NCBI GenBank assembly: GCA_022573605.1
Contig: JACZTQ010000024.1
Location: 1 to 19,819, forward strand
Reading direction: 5' to 3'
DNA length: 19,819 nucleotides
Source: Pseudomonadota bacterium
Lineage (GTDB): Bacteria; Pseudomonadota; Alphaproteobacteria; Rhodobacterales; Rhodobacteraceae
This document shows positions 1 to 8,751 of the stretch, piece by piece (position 1 is the first letter of the stretch; each line of letters opens with the position of its first letter). The notes beneath the pieces are model-generated. The model had not been told where the DNA came from. It saw only the letters and a program-made list of their open reading frames with translations, and did not search any database. Both the position numbers and the translations under genes were made by a program.

Positions 1-959
1 GTCGCCAGCACCGGGCCGGCGGGCGCCCCGGCGCGCATCAGGGCGGCGGCCAGTTCCTCGCCGTCCCAGGTCGCCATCGCAGGCGCGAACTCGGCGCGCA
101 GCGCGTGCTTGTGCTCGAGCCGCCCGGCATTGTCGACAAAGCGCGGGTCGTCGGCCAGTTCGGGCCGCCCGATGGTCTCGCAGATCTTGCGGAACTGGGT
201 GTCGTTGCCCCCCGCGATGAAGACCTTGCAGGTCCGGGTCGCGAAGACATCGTAGGGCGAGAGGTTGGTGTGGGTGTTGCCGGTGATCTGCGGGTGCTTG
301 CCGCCGAGGAAATAGTTGGCGGCGTGGGGGAACAGCAGCGAGATCGCGGTGTCGTAGAGGGTCAGGTCGAGATACTGGCCGAGGCCCGAATGCGAGCGCT
401 CGTAGAGCGCCATGGCGATGCCGAGCGCCGCCGCCATGCCGGTGCCGATATCGACCATCGGGATGCCGAGGCGGGTCGCCGGGCCGCCCTCCGGGCCGTT
501 GACGCTCATCAGCCCGGCCTGGGCCTGGACCACCGCGTCGTAGCCGGGCAGGCCGCCGTGCGGGCCATCGCTGCCGAAGCCGGAGATGCGGCAATGGATC
601 AGCCGGGGGAAGCGGTCCTTGAGCGCCGCCTCGTAGCCCAGCCCCCATTTTTCCATGGCGCCGGGCTTGAAGTTCTCGACCAAAACATCCGCCGTCTCCA
701 GCAGGCGCAGCAGCACCTCGCGGCCCTCCGGCAGGCGCAGGTCCAGCGCCATGCCGCGCTTGTTGCGGTTGACCCCGAGGAAGTAGGAGGCCGCCCCGAT
801 CTCCTCGTCGAAGGGCGGACCCCAGGCGCGCACGTCGTCGCCGTGGGGCGGCTCGATCTTGATCACGTCGGCGCCGTGGTCGGCCAGCCACTGGGTGCCG
901 AACGGGCCGCCGAGCACCCGGGTCAGATCGATCACCTTGATGCCGTCGAGCGCGCTCAT
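1..959 (-). CDS. Class III (CaiB/BaiF-type) CoA-transferase, 3' end outside window
   Basis: This reading frame is open from the ATG at 959 to the left edge without a stop, giving 319 residues of a family that usually has about 380-400, so the C-terminus lies outside. Family III CoA-transferases move CoA between carboxylic acids in the cytoplasm through an aspartyl-CoA mixed anhydride. The N-terminus (DGIKVIDLTRVLGGPFGT), ADHGADVIKIEPP (27-38), the NRNKRGMALDLR stretch (64-75) and GYDAVVQAQAGLMS (139-152) are typical. The expected catalytic aspartate is D170 in GIPMVDIGTGM. A GGAGAA ribosome site sits 6 bases before the start. The gene follows the two IpdAB/GCT-like subunits by 17 bases and is probably cotranscribed with them. 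The substrate is unknown: formyl-, oxalate-, carnitine- and succinyl-dependent enzymes all look like this. Confidence 0.93.
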   Translation of the reverse strand, partial: MSALDGIKVIDLTRVLGGPFGTQWLADHGADVIKIEPPHGDDVRAWGPPFDEEIGAASYFLGVNRNKRGMALDLRLPEGREVLLRLLETADVLVENFKPGAMEKWGLGYEAALKDRFPRLIHCRISGFGSDGPHGGLPGYDAVVQAQAGLMSVNGPEGGPATRLGIPMVDIGTGMAAALGIAMALYERSHSGLGQYLDLTLYDTAISLLFPHAANYFLGGKHPQITGNTHTNLSPYDVFATRTCKVFIAGGNDTQFRKICETIGRPELADDPRFVDNAGRLEHKHALRAEFAPAMATWDGEELAAALMRAGAPAGPVLA

Positions 960-975
960 GCTTGTTCTCCGCTAT

Positions 976-1707
976 TTAGGCAGCCAGACCCCAGACCCGG
1001 GCCGCGAATTGGGGATAGAACTCCGCGATCCGAGGCGCAATATCCCGGCGCAGTCTTTTCAGCCGCTCGGCGGCCGGGGCAGGGGTCTCGCCGACCTCTG
1101 CCGCCTGGTCGAAGGCGAAACCGGTGGCCTCGGCCACCGTTTCCGGCGTGTCGCCGCCGTGGACGCTCTCGAGCCGGAAGCGGGCGCGCTCGGCATCGAA
1201 CGAGAACACCGCCCGGCCGGTCAACAGCGCTTTCGGGCCGCCGCGCCGCCAGACCTCGGGCGGGCTGGTGCCGGGGGCGGAGATGAAGTCGACCCGCTCG
1301 ACCAGGGTGCGCTTGCTGTGCTCCTCGCGGAACAGGATCACCCGCGGCACGGCGAAATACATCAGCGCCGAGCCGAACGAGCCGGGGAAGCGTTTTCTCA
1401 GGTTCGGGTAGTCGCCGAGGCCGACCAGGTTGATGTTGGCGCTCCCGTCGATCTGCACCCCGCCGAGGAAGAAGGTGTCGATGCGGCCCTGCGCGGCGGC
1501 GTCGAACAACTCGCGCGCGCCCTCGGCGAAGGGGTTGTGGCTGAGCGAATGCAGGATCGAGACGTGCATCCGGCGCGGCGATTCCGATTTGGCCAGCAGG
1601 GCGGCGGCGCAGGGAATCGGCGAGGCCGCACCCACCGCGACGTGGCGGTCGCCGTGCAGCATGTCGGCGAGAGTGACGATCAGAAGCTCCTCCGGGGTGT
1701 GGTTCAC
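976..1707 (-). CDS. CoA-transferase family I beta subunit-like protein (glutaconate CoA-transferase B / IpdB type)
   Basis: This 243-residue protein matches the beta subunit of glutaconate CoA-transferase and its relative IpdB, which with IpdA hydrolyses a steroid ring in actinobacteria. Visible family blocks are FFLGGVQIDGSANINLVGLGDY (split here as FFLGGVQIDG and ANINLVGLGDY, about 78-99), the RVDFISAPGTSP segment (138-149) and VAEATGFAFD (190-199). The family I catalytic signature is L-H-S-E-N-G; here the matching stretch reads LHSLSHN (52-58), so the nucleophilic Glu is replaced by Leu 55. That loss also marks IpdB, so a hydrolase or lyase role on a cyclic CoA ester is as likely as CoA transfer. 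The start is a GTG that overlaps the stop of the alpha subunit (GTGA), showing translational coupling. The family call is firm; the reaction is inferred. Confidence 0.88.
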   Translation of the reverse strand: MNHTPEELLIVTLADMLHGDRHVAVGAASPIPCAAALLAKSESPRRMHVSILHSLSHNPFAEGARELFDAAAQGRIDTFFLGGVQIDGSANINLVGLGDYPNLRKRFPGSFGSALMYFAVPRVILFREEHSKRTLVERVDFISAPGTSPPEVWRRGGPKALLTGRAVFSFDAERARFRLESVHGGDTPETVAEATGFAFDQAAEVGETPAPAAERLKRLRRDIAPRIAEFYPQFAARVWGLAA

Positions 1708-2546
1708 GCGGTTTGACTCGCAGGGGTGGGCCTTGGCGCCAAGCCGAATTCGGCCAGGTAGGCTTTGAATCCCGCTTGCGTTTTGGCCGCCGCGGCATAG
1801 GCGCGGATCGCCTCGGCGTCGGGCGGGTAGAGATCGGTCAGGCCGCAGGGCCAGGCGCCGTCCTCGGCCACCGCGATGCCATCGACATAGAACGCGGGCA
1901 GGGCGCAGGCGGCGCTGGCCTCGGTGGCGTAGAGGCTCTCGTCGACGATCTTCTCGACCGTCACCAGCACCTTGCTGGCTGCATGAACCAACGTCGCCAA
2001 CTCCCTGCGGCGGCCGATAAAAACGTTTCCGTCGCGATCCGCATACGGGGCGTGGAACAGGGTCACGTCCAGCTTCACGGCAGGCACCAGCAGCACCGGG
2101 TCCGGCGCGTTGCCGAAGGGGCTGTCGATCACCTGCCAGTCGGGCCGGTGGGCGGCGATATCCGAGCCGATGATCCCGCGCTGCGGCATGAACGGCACCC
2201 CCTTCTCGGTCGCCTGGAGCTGCGCATGGAGCGCCGGGCAGGTGCTGTCGCGCATCTCGAGGGCGCCGCTCTCGACGCCAGCCGTGAAGCGCGGCGCCAG
2301 GCCGTGCTCGCCCAGCGTCACCGCTGCTGCCTCGACGCTGGCGACGCAGCCCGCACCGATCAGCATGTCGCCCTGAAGCGTGGTGTAGGGCAGGCAGTAG
2401 AGCCGGAGATCGCGCGCGCCGCGGGCGATCAGCGCCCGGGTCGCGGCCATCGGCACGCCGGAATAATCGGCCGGCACGCCGAGCAGGGCGCCGTCGGGGA
2501 CGGCCTCGGCGATCTCCTCCAGGGTCAGGCGTTCGAACGCGTCCAT
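1704..2546 (-). CDS. CoA-transferase family I alpha subunit-like protein (glutaconate CoA-transferase A / IpdA type)
   Basis: This 280-residue partner of the downstream beta subunit is the first gene of the leftward operon. The N-terminal VPDGALLGVPADYSGVPMA (16-34) corresponds to the glycine-rich loop that binds CoA in this family. The segment GVPFMPQRGIIGSDI (116-130) and the late block LFHAPYADRDGNVFIG are typical of GCT-A/IpdA proteins. An acidic residue (E97, in ALEMRD) lies in the area where IpdA has its catalytic Glu, but I aligned this by eye only. Alpha and beta chains of this family form heterodimers or tetramers in the cytoplasm. The ATG at 2546 is preceded by GGAAGG. The promoter is probably at 2621-2648. 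Plain CoA transfer, or IpdAB-like ring hydrolysis, are both possible. Confidence 0.88.
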   Translation of the reverse strand: MDAFERLTLEEIAEAVPDGALLGVPADYSGVPMAATRALIARGARDLRLYCLPYTTLQGDMLIGAGCVASVEAAAVTLGEHGLAPRFTAGVESGALEMRDSTCPALHAQLQATEKGVPFMPQRGIIGSDIAAHRPDWQVIDSPFGNAPDPVLLVPAVKLDVTLFHAPYADRDGNVFIGRRRELATLVHAASKVLVTVEKIVDESLYATEASAACALPAFYVDGIAVAEDGAWPCGLTDLYPPDAEAIRAYAAAAKTQAGFKAYLAEFGLAPRPTPASQTA

Positions 2547-2620
2547 GGCGCCTTCCGATCAGCCCGCCGATGATCCCGACGCGGGCCGGTTTTGCTCTGT
2601 GAAACTCCGCTTAGCGGCTT

Positions 2621-2648
2621 ATCATATGTTCGGGCGGCGGTAAGGCAA
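2621..2648 (-). promoter_or_regulatory. Putative sigma-70 promoter of the leftward CoA-transferase operon
   Basis: On the minus strand TTGCCT (2643-2648) and TATGAT (2621-2626) are separated by 16 bases. The -10 matches the consensus in five of six positions and the -35 in four. It lies about 75 bases before the start of the alpha subunit in a locally AT-richer patch. The assignment is by eye. Confidence 0.4.
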
Positions 2649-2675
2649 GGGCGCGGCATTAGGGGCAGGCGATCC

Positions 2676-2757
2676 GCCCATGTCCCGGGCTTGATGCGGG
2701 ACCGCGCGCCGTTGCGCATTGCGGGTCGAGGTCCCGGGTCAAGCCCGGGACATGGGC
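2676..2757. repeat. Palindromic intergenic repeat with two 28-base arms
   Basis: The arms 2676-2703 and 2730-2757 are inverted copies with 26 of 28 bases matching and a 26-base centre. The core GTCCCGGGCTTG and its complement resemble a repeat scattered through many alphaproteobacterial genomes (recalled, not searched). It lies between two divergent operons and ends 27 bases before the start of the flavoprotein gene, so a transcript entering from the left would carry a large hairpin just ahead of the ribosome site. Confidence 0.85.
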
Positions 2758-2784
2758 GATACAGGTGACAAACCGGGAGAACCG

Positions 2785-4212
<1,428 letters not shown>

Positions 4213-4213
4213 C

Positions 4214-5374
4214 ATGGATTCGGTCTATTTCAGCCCCGAGCACGAGCTGTTCCGCGACCAGATCCGCCGCTTCGTCGGCGCGGAGGTGCGCCCCAACGCC
4301 GATGACTGGGAGGCGGCGGGCGAGATTCCGCGCGAGGTCTTCCGCCGCATGGGCGAACTTGGCTTTCTCGGCGCCCGTTACGACGAGGAATACGGTGGCG
4401 CCGGGATGGATGTGTTCGCCAGCCTGGTGCTGGGCGAGGAGCTGGGCCGGGCCGGGCTGTCCGGCTTCGCCGCCGCGGTGCTGGTCCATACCGACATGGC
4501 TTCGCCGCACCTTGCGCGCTTTGGCACGCCGGAGCAGAAGGCGCGCTATCTGCCCGGGATCATCGCCGGCGAGACCGTCACCGCGATCGCCGTGACCGAG
4601 CCGGGGGCGGGGTCCGACGTGGCCGGGCTGACCACCCGGGCCGAGGCCAGCGGCAACGGCTGGGTGCTGAACGGGGCCAAGCTCTACATCACCAACGGGG
4701 TGCTGGCGGACTTGTATTTCGTCGCCGCGCGCAGCGACCCTCGGGCCAAGCCCTCGCGCGGGCTGTCGATCTTCATGGTCGAGAAGGGGACGCCGGGGCT
4801 CAAGGTGGCGCGCCGGCTCGACAAGCTGGGCTGGCACTGCTCGGACACCGCCGAGCTCAGGCTCGAGGACTGCCGCCTGCCGGCGGATGCGCTGCTGGGC
4901 GAGGCGGGCCGGGGGTTCCACCAGATCATGGCCAACTTCCAGAACGAGCGCCTGGTGATGGGGGCGATGACGGTCGGCGAGGCCGAGCGCGCGATCGAGA
5001 TAACGCTGGAGCATGTGCGCACCCGCCGGGCTTTCGGCGCGCCGCTGTGGGACAAGCAGGCGGTGCGCCACAAGCTGGCCCACTGCGCCACCCGCGTCGA
5101 GGCGGCGCGCCATCTGGTCAACCACACCGCCTGGCTCGACGCCAAGGGCCGCGACTGCGTGCGCGAGGTCTCGATGGTCAAGGTGTTCTGCGCCGCGATG
5201 GTGCAGGAGGTCGCCGACGCCTGCCTGCAACTCCACGGCGGCTCGGGCTACATGCGCGGCATGGAGATCGAGCGGCTCTACCGCGACGTGCGCATCCACT
5301 CGATCGGCGGCGGGGCGAGCGAGGTGATGCTGGACGAGATCGCCAAGCGCATGCCCAACCACGGGGAAGAATGA
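4214..5374 (+). CDS. Acyl-CoA dehydrogenase, helix-G glutamate type
   Basis: The 386-residue length is normal for acyl-CoA dehydrogenases, which put a double bond between C2 and C3 of an acyl-CoA and pass electrons to ETF. AVTEPGAGSDVAG (126-138) is the first family signature, and QLHGGSGYMRG (339-349) begins the second. The Glu of the usual YEGT motif is absent (IGGG, 364-367). Instead NERLVMGA (244-251) supplies E245 at the position used by isovaleryl-CoA and long-chain dehydrogenases, so the enzyme should be active and may favour branched or long substrates. The ribosome site GGAGGG ends 4 bases before the ATG, inside the end of the flavoprotein gene. The substrate is unknown; the neighbours suggest the same pathway as the TRAP solute. 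Confidence 0.95.
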   Translation: MDSVYFSPEHELFRDQIRRFVGAEVRPNADDWEAAGEIPREVFRRMGELGFLGARYDEEYGGAGMDVFASLVLGEELGRAGLSGFAAAVLVHTDMASPHLARFGTPEQKARYLPGIIAGETVTAIAVTEPGAGSDVAGLTTRAEASGNGWVLNGAKLYITNGVLADLYFVAARSDPRAKPSRGLSIFMVEKGTPGLKVARRLDKLGWHCSDTAELRLEDCRLPADALLGEAGRGFHQIMANFQNERLVMGAMTVGEAERAIEITLEHVRTRRAFGAPLWDKQAVRHKLAHCATRVEAARHLVNHTAWLDAKGRDCVREVSMVKVFCAAMVQEVADACLQLHGGSGYMRGMEIERLYRDVRIHSIGGGASEVMLDEIAKRMPNHGEE

Positions 5375-5382
5375 TCATTCTT
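5367..5382. promoter_or_regulatory. Perfect 16-base palindrome, candidate operator
   Basis: AAGAATGATCATTCTT is fully self-complementary. It straddles the stop codon of the acyl-CoA dehydrogenase and ends 11 bases before a candidate promoter for dctP. It is AT-rich in a GC-rich background, has no loop, and is not followed by a T-run for either strand, so a dimeric regulator site is more likely than a terminator. The regulator is not identified. Confidence 0.45.
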
Positions 5383-5393
5383 TACCTGCACCG

Positions 5394-5421
5394 TTGAAAA
5401 TCCCGGCAGACCCGGTATTAG
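5394..5421 (+). promoter_or_regulatory. Putative promoter of the TRAP transporter operon
   Basis: TTGAAA (5394-5399) and TATTAG (5416-5421) are 16 bases apart, with about 90 bases of leader before dctP. The -35 matches five of six consensus bases and the -10 four. The palindrome just upstream would be well placed for control. Confidence 0.4.
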
Positions 5422-5511
5422 TTGTGGCGATCCTGGCATACCACGAAGCCGGGAGCGGCGAAGAACGGCGGCGACAAGCTGCGGAAATCGGATCAAAAGG
5501 GAGGAACTAGC

Positions 5512-6546
5512 ATGAAAACACTGGCAAAATCCGCGCTGATGGCGGCGGCCCTCACGCTGGCGGCGGTCGGCGGCGCGCCGGCCCAGAATGTCGAGGGGCC
5601 GAAGGTGTTCTGGAAATGGTCGACCTGGGGCAAGCCCCGGGCCTTCACCGCCGGGATCGAGACGCTCTCCGAGCGGGTTGCCGAGGAGACGGACGGCGCT
5701 TTCCAGATCAAGATCTTCTACGGCGGCCAACTGTCGAAGAGCCGCGAAAACCTCGACGGGCTGAAGAACAACGCCTTCGAGGGGACGATGTTCTGCAACT
5801 TCTACCACCCGGGCAAGAACCCCGCCTTCATGGTGTTCTCGCTGCCGTTCCTGCCTCTCGGCGATTTCCAAGTCTCGGCCCATGTGCGCAATACCCTGTT
5901 CTTGCACCCGGCGTTGCAGGCCGACATGGCGCAGTGGAACGCGATTCCCTACGTCTCGACCCTGCTGCCGCAGTACGAATTTCTCGGCACCGGCAAGCCG
6001 CCGCTGACGCTGGCGGACTGGAAGGGCATGCGGGTGCGCGCCGGTGGCGGTATCGGCCTGGCGATGGAGCGGCTCGGAGCGACGCGCCAGACGGTGCCGG
6101 CATCCGAGGTCTACACGCTGATGCAGCGTGGCGGGGTCGATGCGGTGTCGTTCCCGTACACCTACTCCCACGCCTCCTACAAGATCGACGAGCTGGCGGA
6201 CTGGTACACCTCGAACCTGTCGCCCGGCACCTCGGAATGCCCGATGGTGTTCAACAAGACCGCATTCGAGGCCCTGCCGCAGCAGTATCAGGACCTGCTG
6301 ATGAGCCTCAAGGGCGAGGTCGCCGACGCCATGATAGCCAAATACCTGGAGGCGGACGAAAAGAACCTGCCGGCCTTCGAGGCGTCGATGCAGAAGATCG
6401 TCTATGACGAAGCGACGCTGGCGGAGTTCCACGAGATCGCCGGCAAGCCGGTCTGGGACCAGTGGATCGCCGACAACCAGGACAAGTTCGACGCGCAGGA
6501 CGTGTTCGATCAGATCTGGGTGCTGGCCAAGGAAGCCCAGCAGTAG
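5512..6546 (+). CDS. dctP: TRAP transporter periplasmic substrate-binding protein (DctP family)
   Basis: The 344-residue protein begins with a Sec signal peptide: MKTLAKS, a hydrophobic stretch (8-22) and an A-P-A cleavage site near residues 22-24. The mature protein carries the DctP pattern, including FYGGQLSKSRENLDGLK (69-85), a GMRVRAGGG block (172-180) whose R176 is the expected carboxylate-binding arginine, and VYTLMQRGGVDAVSF (200-214). It should capture an organic acid in the periplasm and deliver it to DctQM. The ATG at 5512 follows a strong GGGAGGA site; an in-frame extension to 5422 is not a signal peptide and is rejected. A hairpin after the stop probably keeps this protein in excess over the membrane subunits. 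The solute cannot be predicted; nearby genes favour a hydroxy- or dicarboxylic acid. Confidence 0.95.
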   Translation: MKTLAKSALMAAALTLAAVGGAPAQNVEGPKVFWKWSTWGKPRAFTAGIETLSERVAEETDGAFQIKIFYGGQLSKSRENLDGLKNNAFEGTMFCNFYHPGKNPAFMVFSLPFLPLGDFQVSAHVRNTLFLHPALQADMAQWNAIPYVSTLLPQYEFLGTGKPPLTLADWKGMRVRAGGGIGLAMERLGATRQTVPASEVYTLMQRGGVDAVSFPYTYSHASYKIDELADWYTSNLSPGTSECPMVFNKTAFEALPQQYQDLLMSLKGEVADAMIAKYLEADEKNLPAFEASMQKIVYDEATLAEFHEIAGKPVWDQWIADNQDKFDAQDVFDQIWVLAKEAQQ

Positions 6547-6566
6547 TCTGGCGCGCATGACATCGG

Positions 6567-6597
6567 GCGGCTCCGGACCGGTTCCGGGGCCGCTTTT
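6567..6597 (+). terminator. Intra-operon rho-independent terminator between dctP and dctQ
   Basis: GCGGCTCCGGA (6567-6577) pairs with its complement ending at 6593, with one G-T pair and a short loop, and is followed by TTTT (6594-6597). The position directly after dctP suggests partial termination or 3'-end protection that lowers dctQM expression relative to dctP. Confidence 0.65.
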
Positions 6598-6623
6598 CCG
6601 CAGAATTGACGAAAGCCCCCCGC

Positions 6624-7244
6624 ATGGCCGAGATCACTGACAAGCTGGGACACTGGCTCGACCGCTCCGACCGCCTTCTGCGCCCGGTCGAGGATTCGAT
6701 GAACCTGGTCGCCGCGTTGGCGATCATGTTCCTGATGCTGCTCGGCGTGGTGCAGATCGTGCTGCGCGCGCGCTGGCTCTTCAATGCGCCGATCTTCGGA
6801 TATATCGACCTGATCGAACTGGTGATGCCGGCGCTGGCGATCCTCGGCTTCGCCTATTGCCAGCGCGAGGGGGTCCATATCCGGATGGATATCCTGATCC
6901 GGCGCTTCGAGGGCCGCCTGCTGTGGGCCGTCGAGGCGTTCACGACGTTCTTCACCATGGTGATTATCGGGCTGATCGTGCGCTACTCGTGGGTGTTCTT
7001 TCATGACGCCTATACCTCGGGCGACAGCACCAGCGACGCCGAGCTTCTGGTCTGGCCGACGAGGCTGATGGTTCCGGTTGCCTTGGGTGTCTGCGTTCTG
7101 CGTCTTGTGATCCAGCTCGGCGGCTCGCTGCGCCTGGCCGTCTCGCCTGACCTGAAGCCGGTCGGGGTGGTCGTCGCCAAGGACGTGGCCGCGCAGGCGC
7201 AGGAGGAAATCCGCGAAGTCCTCGGTGAGGGGGGCGAAAAATGA
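6624..7244 (+). CDS. dctQ: TRAP transporter small permease (DctQ family)
   Basis: The 206-residue inner-membrane protein has four hydrophobic segments (about 27-48, 60-79, 101-122 and 145-166) and the DctQ-type motif CQREGVHIRMDIL (79-91) after the second. DctQ forms the membrane unit with DctM and helps dock the substrate-binding protein. The ATG at 6624 is preferred; a TTG six codons upstream (6606) is possible. Neither has a clear Shine-Dalgarno site, so low expression or coupling to dctP is likely. The stop overlaps the dctM start by four bases (ATGA). Confidence 0.92.
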   Translation: MAEITDKLGHWLDRSDRLLRPVEDSMNLVAALAIMFLMLLGVVQIVLRARWLFNAPIFGYIDLIELVMPALAILGFAYCQREGVHIRMDILIRRFEGRLLWAVEAFTTFFTMVIIGLIVRYSWVFFHDAYTSGDSTSDAELLVWPTRLMVPVALGVCVLRLVIQLGGSLRLAVSPDLKPVGVVVAKDVAAQAQEEIREVLGEGGEK

Positions 7245-8617
7245 TCATCGGCATCGGCTACGACGACCCGATCCTGGTCGGGATGATCGCGCTCGGGCTG
7301 ATGTTCGGGATGGCGATTTTGGGCATGCGGGTGGCCTTCGCCGCCGCGCTGGCAGGCTTTCTCGGACTGGTCGAACTGATCGGCTGGTGGTCGGGCGCAA
7401 CCACGGTCGGCACCATTCCCATCGCGAAAACCTCGATCTACGCGCTCTCGGTGCTGCCGCCCTTCATCCTGATCGGATTTCTCGCCTTCCACGCCGGAAT
7501 GACCCAGAAGCTGTTCGACGCGGCGCGCAAATGGATCGGCTGGGTGCCCGGCGGGCTGGCCGTCGCGACGGTGTTCGCCACCGCCGGTTTCGCCGCCGTG
7601 TCGGGGGCGTCGACGGCGACCGCGGCGGTGTTCAGCCGGGTCGCGATCCCGGAGATGCTGGCCTACAAATACGACAAACGGTTGGCCGCCGGCGTGGTCG
7701 CGGCGGCCGGCACCCTGGCGACCCTGATCCCGCCCTCGGCGATCCTGGTGATCTACGCCATCATCGTCGAGGAATCGGTCGGTGCGCTGCTGCTGGCGGG
7801 CTTCCTGCCCGGCATCTTCTCGGCCTTGCTCTACGCCGCGATCATCATCTTCTGGGCCAAGATCAGACCGGGCATCGGCCCCGCCGTCGGCGGCTACACC
7901 TGGGGCCAGCGGTTCGCCTCGATCCCCGGCATCCTGCCGGTCTTCGCCGTCGTCCTCATCATCATGACGGCGATCTACGACGGCTGGGCGACGCCGACCG
8001 AGGCCGGGGCGCTCGGCGCCTTCGTGGTGCTTGTCATGGCCCTGATCCGGGGCATGCGTTTTGCCAAGCTGAAAGAGGCGCTGATGGAGACGGCGCGCCT
8101 GACGGTGATGATCTTCACGCTGATCTGGGGCATCTACATCTTCGTCACCTTCCTGAACTACTCCGGCGTGCCGCAGGCCTTCAGCGAGTGGATCGTCGAC
8201 CTCGACGCCGACCCCTACCTGATCCTGTTCGCGATCCTGATCGGCTACACCATCCTCGGCATGTTCATGGATGCGATCGGCATGCTGCTGGTCACGCTGC
8301 CGATCTTCTACCCGGCGGTGATGGCGCTGAACGGCGGCGAATACGCCACCGCCGAGACCTCGCCCTTCGGCATGACCCAGACCGAGGCCTCGATCTGGTT
8401 CGGCATCATCGCCGTCAAGATGGTCGAGGTCTGCCTGATCACGCCGCCGATCGGACTGAACTGCTTCGTGGTCAACGGCGTGCAGCCGAGCATTCCGCTG
8501 TCGGACGTGTTCCGGGGGGTGGCGCTGTTCTTCGTCGCCGATGTGCTGACCATCGCGGCGCTGGTGATGTTCCCGCAGATCATCACCTGGCTGCCGGCGA
8601 TGATGCGGGGCGGGTGA
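7241..8617 (+). CDS. dctM: TRAP transporter large permease (DctM family)
   Basis: The 458-residue, very hydrophobic protein has the family length and about a dozen membrane segments. The FILIGFLAFHAGMTQKLFD stretch (about 75-93), the glycine- and serine-rich AAVSGASTATAAVFSRVA block (about 118-135) and TLIPPSAILVIYA (about 158-170) are typical of DctM. It is the sodium- or proton-coupled transport channel of the TRAP system. Its ATG overlaps the dctQ stop. A very long hairpin follows the stop and probably ends or protects the transcript. Confidence 0.95.
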   Translation: MIIGIGYDDPILVGMIALGLMFGMAILGMRVAFAAALAGFLGLVELIGWWSGATTVGTIPIAKTSIYALSVLPPFILIGFLAFHAGMTQKLFDAARKWIGWVPGGLAVATVFATAGFAAVSGASTATAAVFSRVAIPEMLAYKYDKRLAAGVVAAAGTLATLIPPSAILVIYAIIVEESVGALLLAGFLPGIFSALLYAAIIIFWAKIRPGIGPAVGGYTWGQRFASIPGILPVFAVVLIIMTAIYDGWATPTEAGALGAFVVLVMALIRGMRFAKLKEALMETARLTVMIFTLIWGIYIFVTFLNYSGVPQAFSEWIVDLDADPYLILFAILIGYTILGMFMDAIGMLLVTLPIFYPAVMALNGGEYATAETSPFGMTQTEASIWFGIIAVKMVEVCLITPPIGLNCFVVNGVQPSIPLSDVFRGVALFFVADVLTIAALVMFPQIITWLPAMMRGG

Positions 8618-8628
8618 CGCCGGGATAA

Positions 8629-8718
8629 CCCCGCCCCCCGCCCCGCCTCCCCGCCCAACCACCGATGGTACCGGGGCATGATTGGTGGTTGGGCGGGGAG
8701 GCGGGGTGGGGGGCGGGG
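8629..8718. repeat. Long near-perfect inverted repeat after dctM
   Basis: The arms 8629-8663 and 8684-8718 are 35 bases each and match except for one G-T wobble. The pairing can run three bases further in, leaving a loop of about 14 bases. The transcript would form an extremely stable, C-rich/G-rich hairpin. No T-run follows, so it is not a classical terminator for the plus strand. It ends 33 bases before the start of the next gene. Confidence 0.9.
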
Positions 8719-8751
8719 CGCGCACAGGCGCACAAAACGGGAGGAGCGCGC

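Noticed and set aside
2719..2784. Flavoprotein start at 2719
   Set aside because: The extension is encoded by the inverted repeat, and the ATG at 2785 has a proper ribosome site.
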